A stretch of 64,000 bases of DNA from assembly GCF_007005445.1 (NCBI RefSeq), contig NZ_CP041387.1, forward strand, positions 3,373,001 to 3,437,000. Direction: 5' to 3'. A program made the position numbers and the translations under genes. The DNA comes from Rhodopseudomonas palustris (GTDB lineage: Bacteria > Pseudomonadota > Alphaproteobacteria > Rhizobiales > Xanthobacteraceae). Shown piece after piece: positions 17,786 to 28,668 of the stretch. The notes under the pieces were generated by a model, which saw only the letters and a program-made list of their open reading frames with translations, was not told where the DNA came from and did not search any database. Numbering within the stretch: position 1 is the stretch's first letter; every line of letters starts with the position of its first letter.

Positions 17786-17811
17786 ATGGCCGGGTCAAGC
17801 CCGGCCATGAC
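17786..17811. repeat. Palindromic repeat, family C (single unit)
   Basis: ATGGCCGGG-TCAAG-CCCGGCCAT followed by GAC. Related copies lie at 29959-29981 and 50493-50576. Confidence 0.75.
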
Positions 17812-17861
17812 AGCCTGAGCAGATAGCAGCGGCCGCATAACGCGACCGCCGCCTCCTCCCA

Positions 17862-19271
17862 TCAATACCGATAATGATCCGCCTTGAACGGCCCCTCGAC
17901 CTTGACGCCGATGTAGTCGGCCTGGTCCTTGCGCAGCTCGGTGAGCTTGACGCCGATCTTGGCGAGGTGCAGGCGGGCGACCTTTTCGTCCAGCGTCTTC
18001 GGCAGCACGTAGACCTTCTTGTCGTACTTGCCCTGGTTCTGGAACAGCTCGATCTGCGCCAGCGTCTGGTTGGTGAACGACGCCGACATCACGAAGCTCG
18101 GGTGCCCCATCGCGTTGCCGAGGTTCACCAGGCGCCCTTCCGACAGCAGGATCATCCGCTTGCCGTCCGGGAAGGTGATCTCGTCGACCTGCGGCTTGAT
18201 GTTGTCCCACTTCATGTTCTTCAGGGTGGCGACCTGAATCTCGTTGTCGAAGTGGCCGATGTTGCAGACGATGGCGCGATCCTTCATCGCGCGCATGTGG
18301 TCGATGGTGATGATGTCCTTGTTGCCGGTGGCGGTGACGAAGATGTCGGCGATCGGCGCCGCGTCTTCCATGGTCACCACCTGATAGCCTTCCATCGCCG
18401 CCTGCAGCGCGCAGATCGGATCGACTTCCGACACCATCACGCGGCAGCCGGCCTGGCGCAGCGAAGCGGCCGAACCCTTGCCGACGTCGCCGAAGCCGGC
18501 GACCATCGCGACCTTGCCCGACAGCATCACGTCGGTGCCGCGGCGGATGCCGTCGACCAGCGATTCACGGCAGCCATAGAGGTTGTCGAACTTCGACTTG
18601 GTCACCGAGTCGTTGACGTTGATTGCCGGGAACAGCAGCTTGCCGGCCTTCTCCATGTCGTACAGACGATGCACGCCCGTGGTGGTCTCTTCCGACACGC
18701 CCTTGATGTTCTTGGCGAGCGTGGCGAAGTAGCCCTTCGGCTTCTCTTTCAGGATGCGCTTGATCAGCGCGAAGAAGATCTCTTCTTCTTCCGAATTGTG
18801 CTGATCGAGGAACATGGTGTCGCCGTTCTCGGCGCGCAGGCCCTGATGCACGAACATGGTGGCGTCGCCGCCGTCGTCGAGGATCATGTTCGGGGTGCCG
18901 CCGTCCGACCAGTCGAACAGCTTGGCGGTGTAGTCCCAGTAGTCCTTCAGGCTCTCGCCCTTGACGGCGAACACCGGAATGCCGGCAGCGGCGATCGCGG
19001 CGGCGGCGTGGTCCTGGGTCGAGTAGATGTTGCACGACACCCAGCGCACATCGGCCCCGAGCGCCACCAGCGTCTCGATCAGCACCGCGGTCTGGATCGT
19101 CATGTGCAGCGAGCCGGCGATCCGCGCGCCCTTCAGCGGCTGCTTGGGGCCGTATTCCTCGCGGGTCGCCATCAGGCCGGGCATTTCGGTCTCGGCCAGC
19201 GAGATCTCCTTGCGGCCGAACTCGGCGAGGCCGATGTCCTTGACGATGTAATCGGTGAACTTGGCGGTCAT
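17862..19271 (-). CDS. ahcY: Adenosylhomocysteinase
   Basis: A 469-residue S-adenosylhomocysteine hydrolase that splits SAH into adenosine and homocysteine, relieving inhibition of methyltransferases. Visible features are [14 protein letters not shown], the NAD-binding [10 protein letters not shown] (around residue 260), catalytic-region [19 protein letters not shown], and the C-terminal KADHYRY that reaches the neighbouring NAD site in the tetramer. Length fits the bacterial form with its extra internal segment. The ATG at 19271 is chosen by homology, with AGGAAA upstream; the frame runs on through a repeat and is not coding there. It is downstream of metK on the same strand, separated by a repeat. 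Confidence 0.97.
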   Translation of the reverse strand: MTAKFTDYIVKDIGLAEFGRKEISLAETEMPGLMATREEYGPKQPLKGARIAGSLHMTIQTAVLIETLVALGADVRWVSCNIYSTQDHAAAAIAAAGIPVFAVKGESLKDYWDYTAKLFDWSDGGTPNMILDDGGDATMFVHQGLRAENGDTMFLDQHNSEEEEIFFALIKRILKEKPKGYFATLAKNIKGVSEETTTGVHRLYDMEKAGKLLFPAINVNDSVTKSKFDNLYGCRESLVDGIRRGTDVMLSGKVAMVAGFGDVGKGSAASLRQAGCRVMVSEVDPICALQAAMEGYQVVTMEDAAPIADIFVTATGNKDIITIDHMRAMKDRAIVCNIGHFDNEIQVATLKNMKWDNIKPQVDEITFPDGKRMILLSEGRLVNLGNAMGHPSFVMSASFTNQTLAQIELFQNQGKYDKKVYVLPKTLDEKVARLHLAKIGVKLTELRKDQADYIGVKVEGPFKADHYRY

Positions 19272-19352
19272 GCGGATGGGTTTCCTGATGTCTGTGTCAG
19301 TCGAACTGAGCACTACGAACTGAATCGGGCAGTTTGAGGCAGTGCATCGGCG

Positions 19353-19501
19353 CTCCCTCTCCCCGCTCGCGGGGAGAGGGCCGGGGTGAGGGGGCGTCGC
19401 CGCGAGGCCGGGAGGCTCGGCTGCGCTGAAGCGCCCCCTCACCCGGCCCGACTTCGCTGCGCTTCGCCGGGCCGACCTCTCCCCGCGTGCGGGGAGAGGT
19501 G
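19353..19501. repeat. Long inverted repeat, family B
   Basis: CCCTCTCCCC-GCTC-GCGGGGAGAGGG plus GGGTGAGGGGGCG at the left is matched by GCGCCCCCTCACCC and CCTCTCCCCGC...GCGGGGAGAGG at the right, a nested palindrome of about 150 bases. Related copies lie at 39884-40026 and 50657-50786. Here it separates metK from ahcY. Confidence 0.8.
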
Positions 19502-19531
19502 AAGGCGCCGGCTGTGGGCTTACTTTCTCAC

Positions 19532-20728
19532 TTACACCGCACGCTTCATGGCGTCGGCAAGATCGGTCTTCTCCCAGGAGAAGCCGCCATCGGCGTCCGG
19601 GGTGCGGCCGAAATGGCCGTAGGACGAGGTCCGGGCGTAGATCGGCTTGTTGAGATCGAGATGGGTGCGGATGCCGCGCGGGGTCAGGTCCATCACCTCG
19701 GCCACGATGGTCTCGAGCTTGTCCTCGGCGACCTTTCCGGTGCCGTGGGTGTCGATGTAGATCGACAGCGGGCGCGCCACGCCGATCGCGTAGGCGAGCT
19801 GCAGGGTGCACTTGTCGGCGAGGCCGGCGGCGACGACGTTCTTGGCGAGGTAGCGCGCCGCGTAAGCCGCCGAGCGGTCGACCTTGGTCGGATCCTTGCC
19901 GGAGAACGCACCGCCGCCATGCGGGGCCGCGCCGCCGTAAGTATCGACGATGATCTTGCGGCCGGTGAGACCGGTGTCGCCGTCCGGACCGCCGATGTAG
20001 AACTTACCGGTCGGGTTGATGTGCCAGATCGTCTTGTCGGTGATCCAGCCGGCGGGCAGCGCCTGGCGCACATAGGGCTCGACGCAGTCGCGGATCTGGT
20101 TGGAGCTCAGGTCCTCGATCAGGTGCTGATGCGACACCACGATCTCGCGGACGTATTGCGGCTTGCCGTTCTCGTACTGGATCGTCACCTGGCTCTTGCT
20201 GTCCGGGCCGAGCACCTTCTCCTTGCCGGAGTGACGGGCTTCCGAGATCAGCCGCAGGATCTTGTGGGCGTAGAAGATCGGCGCCGGCATCAGGTCGGGG
20301 GTCTCGTTGGTGGCGTAGCCGAACATGATGCCCTGGTCGCCGGCGCCCTCTTCCTTGTTGGTGCCGGGCTGCAGCGCGTCGACGCCCTGCGCGATGTCGG
20401 CCGACTGCGGATGCAGCAGGATTTCGATATCGCAGGTCTTCCAGTGGAAGCCGTCCTGCTCGTAGCCGATGTCCTTGATGGCTTCGCGGACGACGTGCTC
20501 GATCTGCTCGTTGGTGACCGAGGCCGGGCCGCGGGTCTCACCGGCGATCACCACCTTGTTGGTGGTCGCGAGCGTTTCGCAGGCGGCACGGATCGCCCAC
20601 GGATCGATCCCGGCCTTCGGCCCTTCGCGGTAGAACAGATCGACGATCTCGTCGGAAATCCGGTCGCAGACCTTGTCCGGATGGCCTTCGGACACGGACT
20701 CACTCGTGAACATATAAGACGCGCGCAT
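19532..20728 (-). CDS. metK: S-adenosylmethionine synthetase
   Basis: A 398-residue methionine adenosyltransferase making SAM from methionine and ATP. Motifs are [16 protein letters not shown] (N-terminal ATP-site His), [12 protein letters not shown] (methionine-site loop) and [19 protein letters not shown] (P-loop region). The ATG at 20728 is chosen because AAGGGG lies six bases upstream; in-frame GTG and TTG codons directly precede it. A GC-rich hairpin (about 20741-20760) lies in the leader. No SAM riboswitch consensus was recognised there. It sits between a methyltransferase gene and ahcY on one strand. Confidence 0.97.
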   Translation of the reverse strand: MRASYMFTSESVSEGHPDKVCDRISDEIVDLFYREGPKAGIDPWAIRAACETLATTNKVVIAGETRGPASVTNEQIEHVVREAIKDIGYEQDGFHWKTCDIEILLHPQSADIAQGVDALQPGTNKEEGAGDQGIMFGYATNETPDLMPAPIFYAHKILRLISEARHSGKEKVLGPDSKSQVTIQYENGKPQYVREIVVSHQHLIEDLSSNQIRDCVEPYVRQALPAGWITDKTIWHINPTGKFYIGGPDGDTGLTGRKIIVDTYGGAAPHGGGAFSGKDPTKVDRSAAYAARYLAKNVVAAGLADKCTLQLAYAIGVARPLSIYIDTHGTGKVAEDKLETIVAEVMDLTPRGIRTHLDLNKPIYARTSSYGHFGRTPDADGGFSWEKTDLADAMKRAV

Positions 20729-20792
20729 CACCAACCCCTTGTCCGCCGGACCCCGGCGGTGTTTTCGTGAAAGATACCTATCCTGAGAGATG

Positions 20793-22145
20793 TCAGTCGC
20801 GCCTGCGCGAGATGACGTAGGATTCGTCGTTGAACCAGAGACCGCTGTGCTTGCGCAGAACTTCTCTGGTGGCTTCCAAGTACTGGCCGTCCCGGGTCAC
20901 TTCCGTGAGCCGGTCGTCCTCGATCTGCGCGACATACACCGCGGCATTCCATGCTGCAAAGGCCGTCGAATTGCCGATCGGTCCGGTGACCTCATTGGGC
21001 AAAGCCTCCATATCGTAGCGAAAGATCGAGCGGTTATCGGCGTAGGCATTGAAGTTCAGGTCTCTACCAGCCGAGCCGAGCTCGTATTTGACCGCGCGCA
21101 ACAATTCGTGGCGGCTGACCGAGAACGGGTTCTCGTCCGGCCAGATCGATTGGACGATTTCCAATCCGGGATCGTCGCCGTGCGAGTGGATGCCGATCAG
21201 CCGGCCGCCGGGGCGCAGCGCCCGGGCCAGCGGCGCGATGATCCGCTTGGCCCGGAAGTTGACGGATGATTTCGCGCGGTAGGGCTGCGAGGCGATGATC
21301 AGGTCGAAATTGGCCTCAGTGCGGCCGGCGCGCGGGATCACCGCGTCGAGCAGGAAGCGGTGGTCCTCGCGGTACAGCACGATCGCGACCGGGCGCTCGT
21401 ACACCGGCATCCCGGTACGCGGGCTGACATTGGCGCGCCAATTGTCCTGCAGGAACGGCGCCAGCTCGGCGATCTGGGTTTCGAATTCGCCCGAAGAGCC
21501 GCCGCGCAGCGCCACCTCGTGCCAGATCATCCCGGCGGCGGCGGCCGACGAGGCCGGCGTCAGCCACGGCGCCTCGGCGTAGTTCATGTTGGTGAACACG
21601 AACACCGAGGCCGGGTGCTCGAACAGCCGGTCCGGCACCTTGTCGAGCGTCAGCCGCAGATCCTCGACGCTGAGCTCCTTGCCGGAGACGTAGAACGGTA
21701 TCTGGGGGAACCGCCCATGCATCGCGCGCAACACGCGCGCCAAAACCGTACCGTCCCCGCACCCCGCATCGAACACGCGCAGCGCGGGCGGGCGCGGGTG
21801 GATGTTGGCGAGCTCCAGCGCGACGCGGTCCGCCACCACCCGCTTTTCCCCGCAAGTGTGGACGAACAATAGATATTTCTGGCGGTTCTCGAAGAACCGG
21901 AAGTTGCTGCGCGGGTCCCGCCGCTCCAGCGGCACCACCAGCCCCCGCGGCGGCGGCGCAACGCCCAGCCCAGCAGCAACAAACGCCTCGATCCGCTCCA
22001 GCGTATCCAGCGTGATCCGCTTCCCCTCGCGCAGCCGGTACACCAACTTGCCGTCGTTCACCGCCCGCCGGCCGAACGTCGTCTCGGCCATCCCGGCCTG
22101 ACGGCAATAGTCCGATATCCGGTTGAGAAGCTGGTCGTTATTCAT
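20793..22145 (-). CDS. HTH-domain / SAM-dependent methyltransferase fusion
   Basis: A 450-residue protein. Residues about 1-65 ([48 protein letters not shown]) look like the small HTH protein often found near metK in Rhizobiales. The rest is a class I SAM-binding domain with motif [17 protein letters not shown] (about residue 120) and a second Rossmann-like patch [24 protein letters not shown]. The methyl acceptor is unknown. The start ATG at 22145 fits the HTH beginning. It lies 64 bases upstream of metK, co-oriented with metK and ahcY, so it may both use SAM and regulate its supply; the regulatory part is inference. Confidence 0.8.
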   Translation of the reverse strand: MNNDQLLNRISDYCRQAGMAETTFGRRAVNDGKLVYRLREGKRITLDTLERIEAFVAAGLGVAPPPRGLVVPLERRDPRSNFRFFENRQKYLLFVHTCGEKRVVADRVALELANIHPRPPALRVFDAGCGDGTVLARVLRAMHGRFPQIPFYVSGKELSVEDLRLTLDKVPDRLFEHPASVFVFTNMNYAEAPWLTPASSAAAAGMIWHEVALRGGSSGEFETQIAELAPFLQDNWRANVSPRTGMPVYERPVAIVLYREDHRFLLDAVIPRAGRTEANFDLIIASQPYRAKSSVNFRAKRIIAPLARALRPGGRLIGIHSHGDDPGLEIVQSIWPDENPFSVSRHELLRAVKYELGSAGRDLNFNAYADNRSIFRYDMEALPNEVTGPIGNSTAFAAWNAAVYVAQIEDDRLTEVTRDGQYLEATREVLRKHSGLWFNDESYVISRRRD

Positions 22146-22350
22146 GCGGGCGGGTGGGCAATTCCGGATTGATGAAGCCCCATAACACGGATTTCCCACC
22201 TCCGGAAGCGCAACGATCGGACGAATACCACAGATAAATGGCTACAAACTCCAGTGCGCAGCCACGTAACTGTCATTGGGAAACAGCACTCGATCTGCTA
22301 AGAGGCGCGCGAGTCCGGCGAGTCCGGGCGGCTTACAGGACGGTCGAGCG

Positions 22351-23661
22351 ATGCGTATCACGATGATCGGGACGGGTTATGTGGGGCTGGTGTCCGGGGC
22401 GTGCTTTGCGGACTTCGGCCATCAGGTGACCTGCGTCGACAAGGACGAGGCCAAGATTGCGGCCCTGCATCGGGGCGAAATTCCGATTTACGAACCGGGG
22501 CTTGACGAACTGGTCGCGGCCAACGTCAAGGCCGGACGGCTCGACTTCACCACCGACCTGACCGCCCCGGTGGGCGAAGCGGATGCGGTGTTCATCGCGG
22601 TCGGGACCCCGTCGCGGCGCGGCGACGGCCATGCGGACCTGTCCTATGTGTATGCGGCCGCGAAGGAAATCGCCGCTGCCCTAAAGGGCTTCACGGTCGT
22701 GGTGACCAAGTCGACGGTGCCGGTCGGCACCGGCGACGAGGTCGAGCGGCTGATCCGCGAGACCAATCCGGCGGCCGATGCGGCGGTCGCCTCGAATCCG
22801 GAGTTCCTGCGCGAGGGCGCGGCAATCCGCGATTTCAAGTTCCCCGACCGGATCGTGATCGGCACGGCCGACGAGCGCGCCCGCAAGGTGATGGGCGAGA
22901 TCTACCGCCCGCTGTCGCTGAATCAGGGCCCGCTGATGTACACCGCGCGGCGCACCGCCGAGCTGATCAAATACGCCGCCAACGCGTTCCTGGCGACCAA
23001 GATCACCTTCATCAACGAGATGGCGGACCTCGCCGAAAAGGTTGGCGCCGACGTCCAGGACGTCGCCCGCGGCATCGGAATGGACAACCGGATCGGCGCC
23101 AAATTCCTGCACGCCGGCCCGGGCTTCGGCGGCTCGTGCTTCCCCAAGGACACCCGCGCCCTGGTGAAGATCGGCCTCGATTACGAGGCGCCGCTGCGTA
23201 TCGTCGAGGCGGTGATGGCGGTCAACGACAACCGCAAGCGCGCGATGGCCCGCAAGGTATCGGCGGCGCTCGGCGGCAACATGCGCGGCAAGACCGTCGC
23301 GGTGCTCGGCCTCACCTTCAAGCCGGACACCGACGACATGCGCGAGGCGCCGTCGATCCCGCTGGTGACCAGCCTCACCGACATGGGCGCCAAGGTGAAA
23401 GCATTCGATCCCGCCGGCATGGACCACGCCAAGTCCGAACTTCCGGACATCACCTATTGCGAAGATGCTTACGACTGCGCCAAGGGCGCGGACGCGCTGG
23501 TGATCGTCACCGAATGGGTGCAATTCCGCGCGCTCGACCTGCCGCGGCTGAAGGCCGCGATGGCGCAGCCGATCGTGGTCGACCTGCGCAACATCTACCG
23601 CCCCGCCGAAATGGCCGAGCATGGCTTCAGCTATCACAGCGTCGGCCGCGGCGACGCGTAG
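22351..23661 (+). CDS. ugd: UDP-glucose 6-dehydrogenase
   Basis: A 436-residue NAD-dependent enzyme that oxidises UDP-glucose to UDP-glucuronate in two steps. Features are the Rossmann motif IGTGYVGLVSG at the N-terminus, EYxPGLDELV substrate loop, catalytic Cys in GPGFGGSCFPKD (about residue 263), and the C-terminal VLGLTFKPDTDDMREAPS. The start ATG at 22351 begins directly at the Rossmann strand; the longer frame from 22276 is not conserved-looking. It supplies a precursor for acidic surface polysaccharides, though the polysaccharide locus in this window is 32 kb away. Confidence 0.95.
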   Translation: MRITMIGTGYVGLVSGACFADFGHQVTCVDKDEAKIAALHRGEIPIYEPGLDELVAANVKAGRLDFTTDLTAPVGEADAVFIAVGTPSRRGDGHADLSYVYAAAKEIAAALKGFTVVVTKSTVPVGTGDEVERLIRETNPAADAAVASNPEFLREGAAIRDFKFPDRIVIGTADERARKVMGEIYRPLSLNQGPLMYTARRTAELIKYAANAFLATKITFINEMADLAEKVGADVQDVARGIGMDNRIGAKFLHAGPGFGGSCFPKDTRALVKIGLDYEAPLRIVEAVMAVNDNRKRAMARKVSAALGGNMRGKTVAVLGLTFKPDTDDMREAPSIPLVTSLTDMGAKVKAFDPAGMDHAKSELPDITYCEDAYDCAKGADALVIVTEWVQFRALDLPRLKAAMAQPIVVDLRNIYRPAEMAEHGFSYHSVGRGDA

Positions 23662-23788
23662 TTGCCCGCCGGCGCTGCTGATTTCGTAGCGCCGGTCGCC
23701 GCCGCAAGGCCCCGCTCTCCGATCTCTATCCTGCTTGCCGATCGCGCCGCACCAGCGGCCGCGATCGCGCGCCTGCGCAACACTATTG

Positions 23789-23802
23789 ACCGACCGTTCG
23801 GT
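23789..23802. promoter_or_regulatory. Candidate TetR-family operator
   Basis: ACCGACCGTTCGGT, arms ACCGA/TCGGT around CCGT, resembles operators of TetR regulators of acyl- or aromatic-CoA genes. It lies 129 bases upstream of the transporter I binding-protein gene. No tetR gene is adjacent. Confidence 0.3.
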
Positions 23803-23930
23803 TAAGCATTACGATCAGCAGAAAGCATAAGGTGCGATCGGCGCGGTCGGCGTCGTATAAGGCACCGGGATTGGATCAGGCCGAAGACGCTCGGAAGAAG
23901 CGCGCGGCCTGCAACGGAGGAAACGGATTC

Positions 23931-25112
23931 ATGGCTCACTATACGCATGTCCTGCGCAGCGTCGCCGTCGGTGCGACGGCCCTGGCGCTGTCCAGCTTTT
24001 CGCTGATGCACACCGCTTTGGCCGCCTCGACCATCAAGCTCGGTTCGGTGTTGTCGATCACCGGCCCGGCGTCGTTTCTCGGCGATCCCGAGGACAAGAC
24101 GCTGAAAATGTACGTCGACAAGCTCAACGCCGCGGGCGGCGTCGACGGCAAGAAGATCGAGCTCGTCGTCTATGACGACGGCGGCGACGCCAACAAGGCA
24201 CGCACCTTCGCCACCCGCCTGGTCGAAGACGACAAGGTGGTGGCGATGATCGGCGGCTCCACCACCGGCACCACGATGGCGATGATCCCGGTGTTCGAGG
24301 AAGCGCAGATCCCGTTCATCTCCTTCGCAGGCGCGGTCGAGATCATCGAGCCGGTGCGCAAATACGTGTTCAAGACCCCGCACACCGACAAGATGGCGTG
24401 CGAAAAGATCTTCGAGAACATCAAGGCGCGCAAATTCACCAAGGTGGCGATGATCTCCGGCACCGACGGCTTCGGCTCGTCGATGCGGGCGCAGTGCCTG
24501 AAGGTCGCCCCGGCCTACGGCGTCAGCATCGTGGCCGAGGAAACCTACGGGCCGCGCGACAGCGACATGACCGCCCAGCTCACCAAGATCAAGGCCGCCC
24601 CCGGCGTCGAAGCGGTGGTCAATCCCGGCTTCGGCCAGGGCCCGGCGATCGTCACCCGCAACTACGCCCAGCTCGGCATGTCGTCGACGCCGCTGTACCA
24701 GAGCCACGGCGTCGCCTCGAAGAGCTTCATCGAGCTCGCCGGCCCGGCGGCGGAAGGCGTGCGGCTGCCGGCCGCGGCATTGCTCGTCGCCGACAAGCTG
24801 CCCGACAACGATCCGCAGAAGAAGGTCGTGACCGAGTACAAGAAGACCTACGAGGACACCACCAAGCAGCCGGTCTCGACCTTCGGCGGCCACGCCTATG
24901 ACGGCCTCACCATCCTGGTCGAGGCGATGCAGCGGGCGAAGTCGACCGATCCGAAGAAGGTCCGCGACGAGATCGAAAAGACCAAGGGCTTCGTCGGCAC
25001 CGGCGGCATCGTCACGATGTCACCGACCGATCACCTCGGCCTCGACCTGTCGGCGTTCAAGATGCTGGAAGTCAAGAACGGCGACTGGACGCTGGTGCAG
25101 CCGGGAAGCTGA
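23931..25112 (+). CDS. Liv-type ABC transporter substrate-binding protein (set I)
   Basis: A 393-residue periplasmic binding protein of the Leu/Ile/Val receptor family. A Sec signal peptide (about residues 1-31, ending TALAA) is followed by STIKLGSVLSITGPASFLGDPE and the KKIELVVYDDGGDANKA segment of lobe 1. GGAGG lies 10 bases upstream of the ATG at 23931. It is the first gene of transporter set I and is followed by a palindromic repeat pair and then permease genes. In these bacteria such proteins often bind aromatic or other carboxylic acids, so the ligand is open. It shares only modest similarity with the other three binding proteins here. Confidence 0.92.
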   Translation: MAHYTHVLRSVAVGATALALSSFSLMHTALAASTIKLGSVLSITGPASFLGDPEDKTLKMYVDKLNAAGGVDGKKIELVVYDDGGDANKARTFATRLVEDDKVVAMIGGSTTGTTMAMIPVFEEAQIPFISFAGAVEIIEPVRKYVFKTPHTDKMACEKIFENIKARKFTKVAMISGTDGFGSSMRAQCLKVAPAYGVSIVAEETYGPRDSDMTAQLTKIKAAPGVEAVVNPGFGQGPAIVTRNYAQLGMSSTPLYQSHGVASKSFIELAGPAAEGVRLPAAALLVADKLPDNDPQKKVVTEYKKTYEDTTKQPVSTFGGHAYDGLTILVEAMQRAKSTDPKKVRDEIEKTKGFVGTGGIVTMSPTDHLGLDLSAFKMLEVKNGDWTLVQPGS

Positions 25113-25123
25113 GCAAGTCGGGA

Positions 25124-25222
25124 GTCATTCCGGGGCGCGGGCACCAGCCCGCGAACCCGGAATCTAGACCTGACAACTTCTAGATTCCGGGTTCGCGCGT
25201 TTCACGCGCGCCCCGGAATGAC
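25124..25222. repeat. Palindromic repeat pair, family A (intact double unit)
   Basis: Two head-to-head units, GTCATTCCGGGG...AACCCGGAATC and GATTCCGGGTTCG...CCCCGGAATGAC, joined by about 20 bases. The unit lies between the binding-protein and permease genes of set I. It may shield the upstream mRNA and uncouple binding-protein from permease expression. Confidence 0.85.
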
Positions 25223-25278
25223 GAGTGTCCTGAGCGGTCTGCCGCGCGTTCAATCGATCTGAAAGTCACTCCGGCACC

Positions 25279-26151
25279 ATGTCCGAACTGCTGCAATTCT
25301 TGATCTCGGGGCTGACGGTCGGGGCGGTGTATGCGCTGGTCGCGCTCGGCTTCACGCTGGTCTATCACGCTGCCGACGTCGTCAATTTCGCCCAGGGCGA
25401 ATTCGTCATGCTCGGCGGCATGGTCACGGTGTTCGCCTATGCGGCCGGCGTGCCGCTGCCGCTGGCGGCCTTGCTGGCGGTGATCGTCGCGGTCGTGGTC
25501 GGATTGTTGCTGTATTGGCTGGCCATCGCGCCGGCCCGCGGCGCCTCGGCGGTGTCGCTGATCATCATCACCATCGGCGCTTCGATCCTGCTGCGCGGCG
25601 CGGCGCAGATCGTGTTCGACAAGCAATTCCACAAGCTGCCGGCGTTCTCCGGCGATACGCCGATCCACCTGCTCGGCGCGGTGATCCAGCCGCAGAGCCT
25701 GTGGGTACTCGGCGGCGCCGCACTGGTGGTGCTGACGCTGTACTATGTGATGGAGCGCACCCTGATCGGCAAAGCGGTGGTCGCGACCGCCGCCAATCGC
25801 CTGGCGGCGCGGCTGGTCGGCGTCAACGTCACCACCGTGATGGCGCTGGCATTCGGCGGCTCGGCGGCGATCGGCGCGATCGCCGGCATTCTGATCACCC
25901 CGATCACCCTGACCAGCTACGACGTCGGCACGCTGCTGGCGCTGAAAGGCTTTGCGGCCGCGATGCTCGGCGGCATGGGCAATCCGCTCGGCGCAGTGAT
26001 CGGCGGGCTGCTGCTCGGCCTGCTGGAGTCGTTCGGCGCCGGCTATGTGTCGTCGACCTACAAGGACGCCATCGCCTTCATCGTCATCCTCGCCGTGCTG
26101 TTCGTCGCGCCGCAGGGGCTGGTCGGCCGTCGCACCGTCGAGCGGGTCTGA
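25279..26151 (+). CDS. Liv-type ABC permease, LivH family (set I)
   Basis: A 290-residue inner-membrane permease with about eight helices. It begins with the family signature GLTVGAVYALVALGFTLVYHAADVVNFAQGEFVMLGG and ends with the conserved FVAPQGLVGRR. The ATPase-contact region KGFAAAMLGGMGNPLGAVIGG is present. It pairs with the LivM-type permease encoded four bases downstream. No strong ribosome-binding site is seen close to the ATG. Substrate unknown. Confidence 0.92.
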   Translation: MSELLQFLISGLTVGAVYALVALGFTLVYHAADVVNFAQGEFVMLGGMVTVFAYAAGVPLPLAALLAVIVAVVVGLLLYWLAIAPARGASAVSLIIITIGASILLRGAAQIVFDKQFHKLPAFSGDTPIHLLGAVIQPQSLWVLGGAALVVLTLYYVMERTLIGKAVVATAANRLAARLVGVNVTTVMALAFGGSAAIGAIAGILITPITLTSYDVGTLLALKGFAAAMLGGMGNPLGAVIGGLLLGLLESFGAGYVSSTYKDAIAFIVILAVLFVAPQGLVGRRTVERV

Positions 26152-26154
26152 GTG

Positions 26155-27099
26155 ATGCTGAACCTGCTCGGCCGACGGTCCGCCATTCTGATCGCGCTCG
26201 CCGTGGTGATGGCGGTGCTGCCGCTGCTGTTTCCATCGAGCTACTACTTCCGCGTCGCGGCCCTGGTGTGGGTCTCGGCGCTGGCGGCGATCGGGCTGAA
26301 CATCCTGATGGGCAAGGCCGGCCAGGTCAGCCTCGGCCATGCCGGCTTCTTCGGCATCGGCGCTTATGCAGTGGCGATCGGGCCGGCGCATTTCGGGCTG
26401 CATGCCCTGCTCGCGGTGCTGGTCGGCGCCCTTCTCTCCGCTATGCTCGCCTTTCTGGTCGGCCGGCCGATTCTGCGGCTGAAGGGACACTATCTGGCGA
26501 TCGCCACCCTCGGGCTCGGCGTGCTGGTGGCAATGGTGATCACCACCGAGAGCGGCTGGACCGGCGGCCCGGACGGCATGCCGGTGCCGAAGCTCAGCCT
26601 GTTCGGCTGGCGCGTCTCCGGCTCGACCACCTGGTACTGGATCACGGCGGGACTGCTGCTGATCGGCACCTGGTTCGCGCTCAACCTCGACGACACGCCC
26701 ACCGGACGCGCCTTCCGGGCGCTGCACGACAGCGAGATCGCCGCGCGCACCGCGGGCGTGCATGTCGAGCGCTTCAAGCTGCAGGCGTTCGTCATCGCCG
26801 CGGTGTACGCCTCGATCGCCGGCTCGGCGCTGGCGATGATGAACGGCTTCGTCAATCCGGATCAGGCCGGATTCCTGCATTCGGTCGAACTGGTGACGAT
26901 GGTGGTGCTCGGCGGCCTCGGCTCGATCGTCGGCAGTATCGTCGGCGCCGCAGTGCTGGTGGTGCTGCCGCAATTGCTGACGGTGTTTCAGGACTACGAG
27001 CATTTTCTGCTCGGTCTGATCATCATCGTGTCGATGATCTTCATGCGCGACGGCATGGTGCCGATGCTGGCAAAGCTGACCATGAGGGCGCGGCGATGA
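26155..27099 (+). CDS. Liv-type ABC permease, LivM family (set I)
   Basis: A 314-residue permease with about nine to ten helices. Landmarks are GLNILMGKAGQVSLGHAGFFGIGAYA, RLKGHYLAIATLGLG, ALHDSEIAARTAGVHVERFKLQAF and VLGGLGSIVGSIVGA. ATG 26155 is preferred over GTG 26152 directly before it; both follow the livH stop immediately. Its end overlaps the ATPase start as ATGA. It forms the channel with the LivH partner. Confidence 0.92.
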   Translation: MLNLLGRRSAILIALAVVMAVLPLLFPSSYYFRVAALVWVSALAAIGLNILMGKAGQVSLGHAGFFGIGAYAVAIGPAHFGLHALLAVLVGALLSAMLAFLVGRPILRLKGHYLAIATLGLGVLVAMVITTESGWTGGPDGMPVPKLSLFGWRVSGSTTWYWITAGLLLIGTWFALNLDDTPTGRAFRALHDSEIAARTAGVHVERFKLQAFVIAAVYASIAGSALAMMNGFVNPDQAGFLHSVELVTMVVLGGLGSIVGSIVGAAVLVVLPQLLTVFQDYEHFLLGLIIIVSMIFMRDGMVPMLAKLTMRARR

Positions 27100-27870
27100 C
27101 GCTTCTGAAGGTCAGCGATGTCGGCATCTCGTTCGGCGGCGTCAAGGCGATCGACGGCGTCGGGTTCTCGGTAGCGCCGAGCGAAATCCTATCGATCATC
27201 GGCCCCAACGGCGCCGGCAAGACAACGCTGTTCAACGTCGTCTCCGGGATGTACGCCGCCGACCACGGCCGGATCGAACTCGACGGCAACGACGTCACCG
27301 GCCTGCCGCCCGACGAGCTCGCTGCGCGCGGGCTGTCGCGGACCTTCCAGAACCTGCAGATCTTCCACCGCATGACCGCTGCCGAAAACGTCATGGTCGG
27401 TCGGCACCTGCAGGAGCGCTGCAGCCTGTTCGCCGACCTGCTGCGCCTGCCCTCGGTGACGCGCCAGAACCGTGCCACCCGCGCGGCCGCGCTGACGCTG
27501 CTCGATCAGGTCGGCCTCCGCGACGTCGCCGACGTCGCCGCCGGATCGCTGTCCTACGGCGCAAGCAAGCGGCTGGAGATCGCCCGCGCGCTCGCCGCCG
27601 AGCCGCGGGTGCTGCTGCTCGACGAGCCGGCCGCCGGGTGCAATTCGGTCGAGACCGAAGAGATCGACCGGCTGATCTGCCGCGTCGCCGACCAGGGCAT
27701 CGCGGTGGTGCTGGTCGAACACGACATGAAGCTGGTGATGAAGATCTCGCATCGCATCCTGGTGCTCAATCAGGGCCGGATGCTGGTCGAAGGCACGCCC
27801 GACGAGGTGCGGCACAATCCGCTGGTGGCGGAAGCCTATCTGGGCCGTCACGGCGCGCGGGAGGCGGCGC

Positions 27871-27878
<8 letters not shown>
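27096..27878 (+). CDS. Liv-type ABC ATPase, LivG family (set I)
   Basis: A 260-residue ATPase. Walker A is GPNGAGKTT, the Q-loop region is SRTFQNLQIF, the signature is degenerate (LSYGASKRLEIAR, typical of LivG), Walker B is VLLLDEPAAG and the switch is VEHDMKLV. ATG 27096 overlaps the livM stop (ATGA); the open frame upstream to 25515 is antisense-like overlap within the permease genes. It pairs with the LivF-type ATPase whose gene overlaps it by eight bases. Confidence 0.93.
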
Positions 27879-28575
<697 letters not shown>

Positions 28576-28613
28576 AGGCGATCGATCAGGGACGCCTCAT
28601 TCCACCCTACACC

Positions 28614-28655
28614 GTCATTCCGGGGCGCGAGCGCCAGCTCGTGAACCCGGAATCT
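28614..28655. repeat. Palindromic repeat, family A, left half split by IS110
   Basis: GTCATTCCGGGGCGCG...GAACCCGGAATCT. The matching right unit lies at 29897-29937, on the far side of the IS110 element. In intact copies (25124-25222, 34538-34634) the two units are separated by only about 20 bases. Confidence 0.85.
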
Positions 28656-28668
28656 ACCGTGTCTCCTG

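Noticed and set aside
17649..17861. FitB/VapC toxin downstream of the FitA fragment
   Set aside because: No PIN-domain frame is present; the space holds hairpin repeats and a terminator.
17874..19337. 487-residue open frame on the plus strand, antisense to ahcY
   Set aside because: Low-complexity, Arg/His/Asp-rich translation without motifs; it is the codon-bias shadow of ahcY.
20729..20792. SAM riboswitch upstream of metK
   Set aside because: Only a GC-rich hairpin is visible; I could not match SAM-II, SAM-V or SAM/SAH consensus segments.
25180..27003. 607-residue open frame on the minus strand across livH/livM of set I
   Set aside because: His/Gln/Arg-rich shadow of the two permease genes, whose membrane segments and family motifs are clear.
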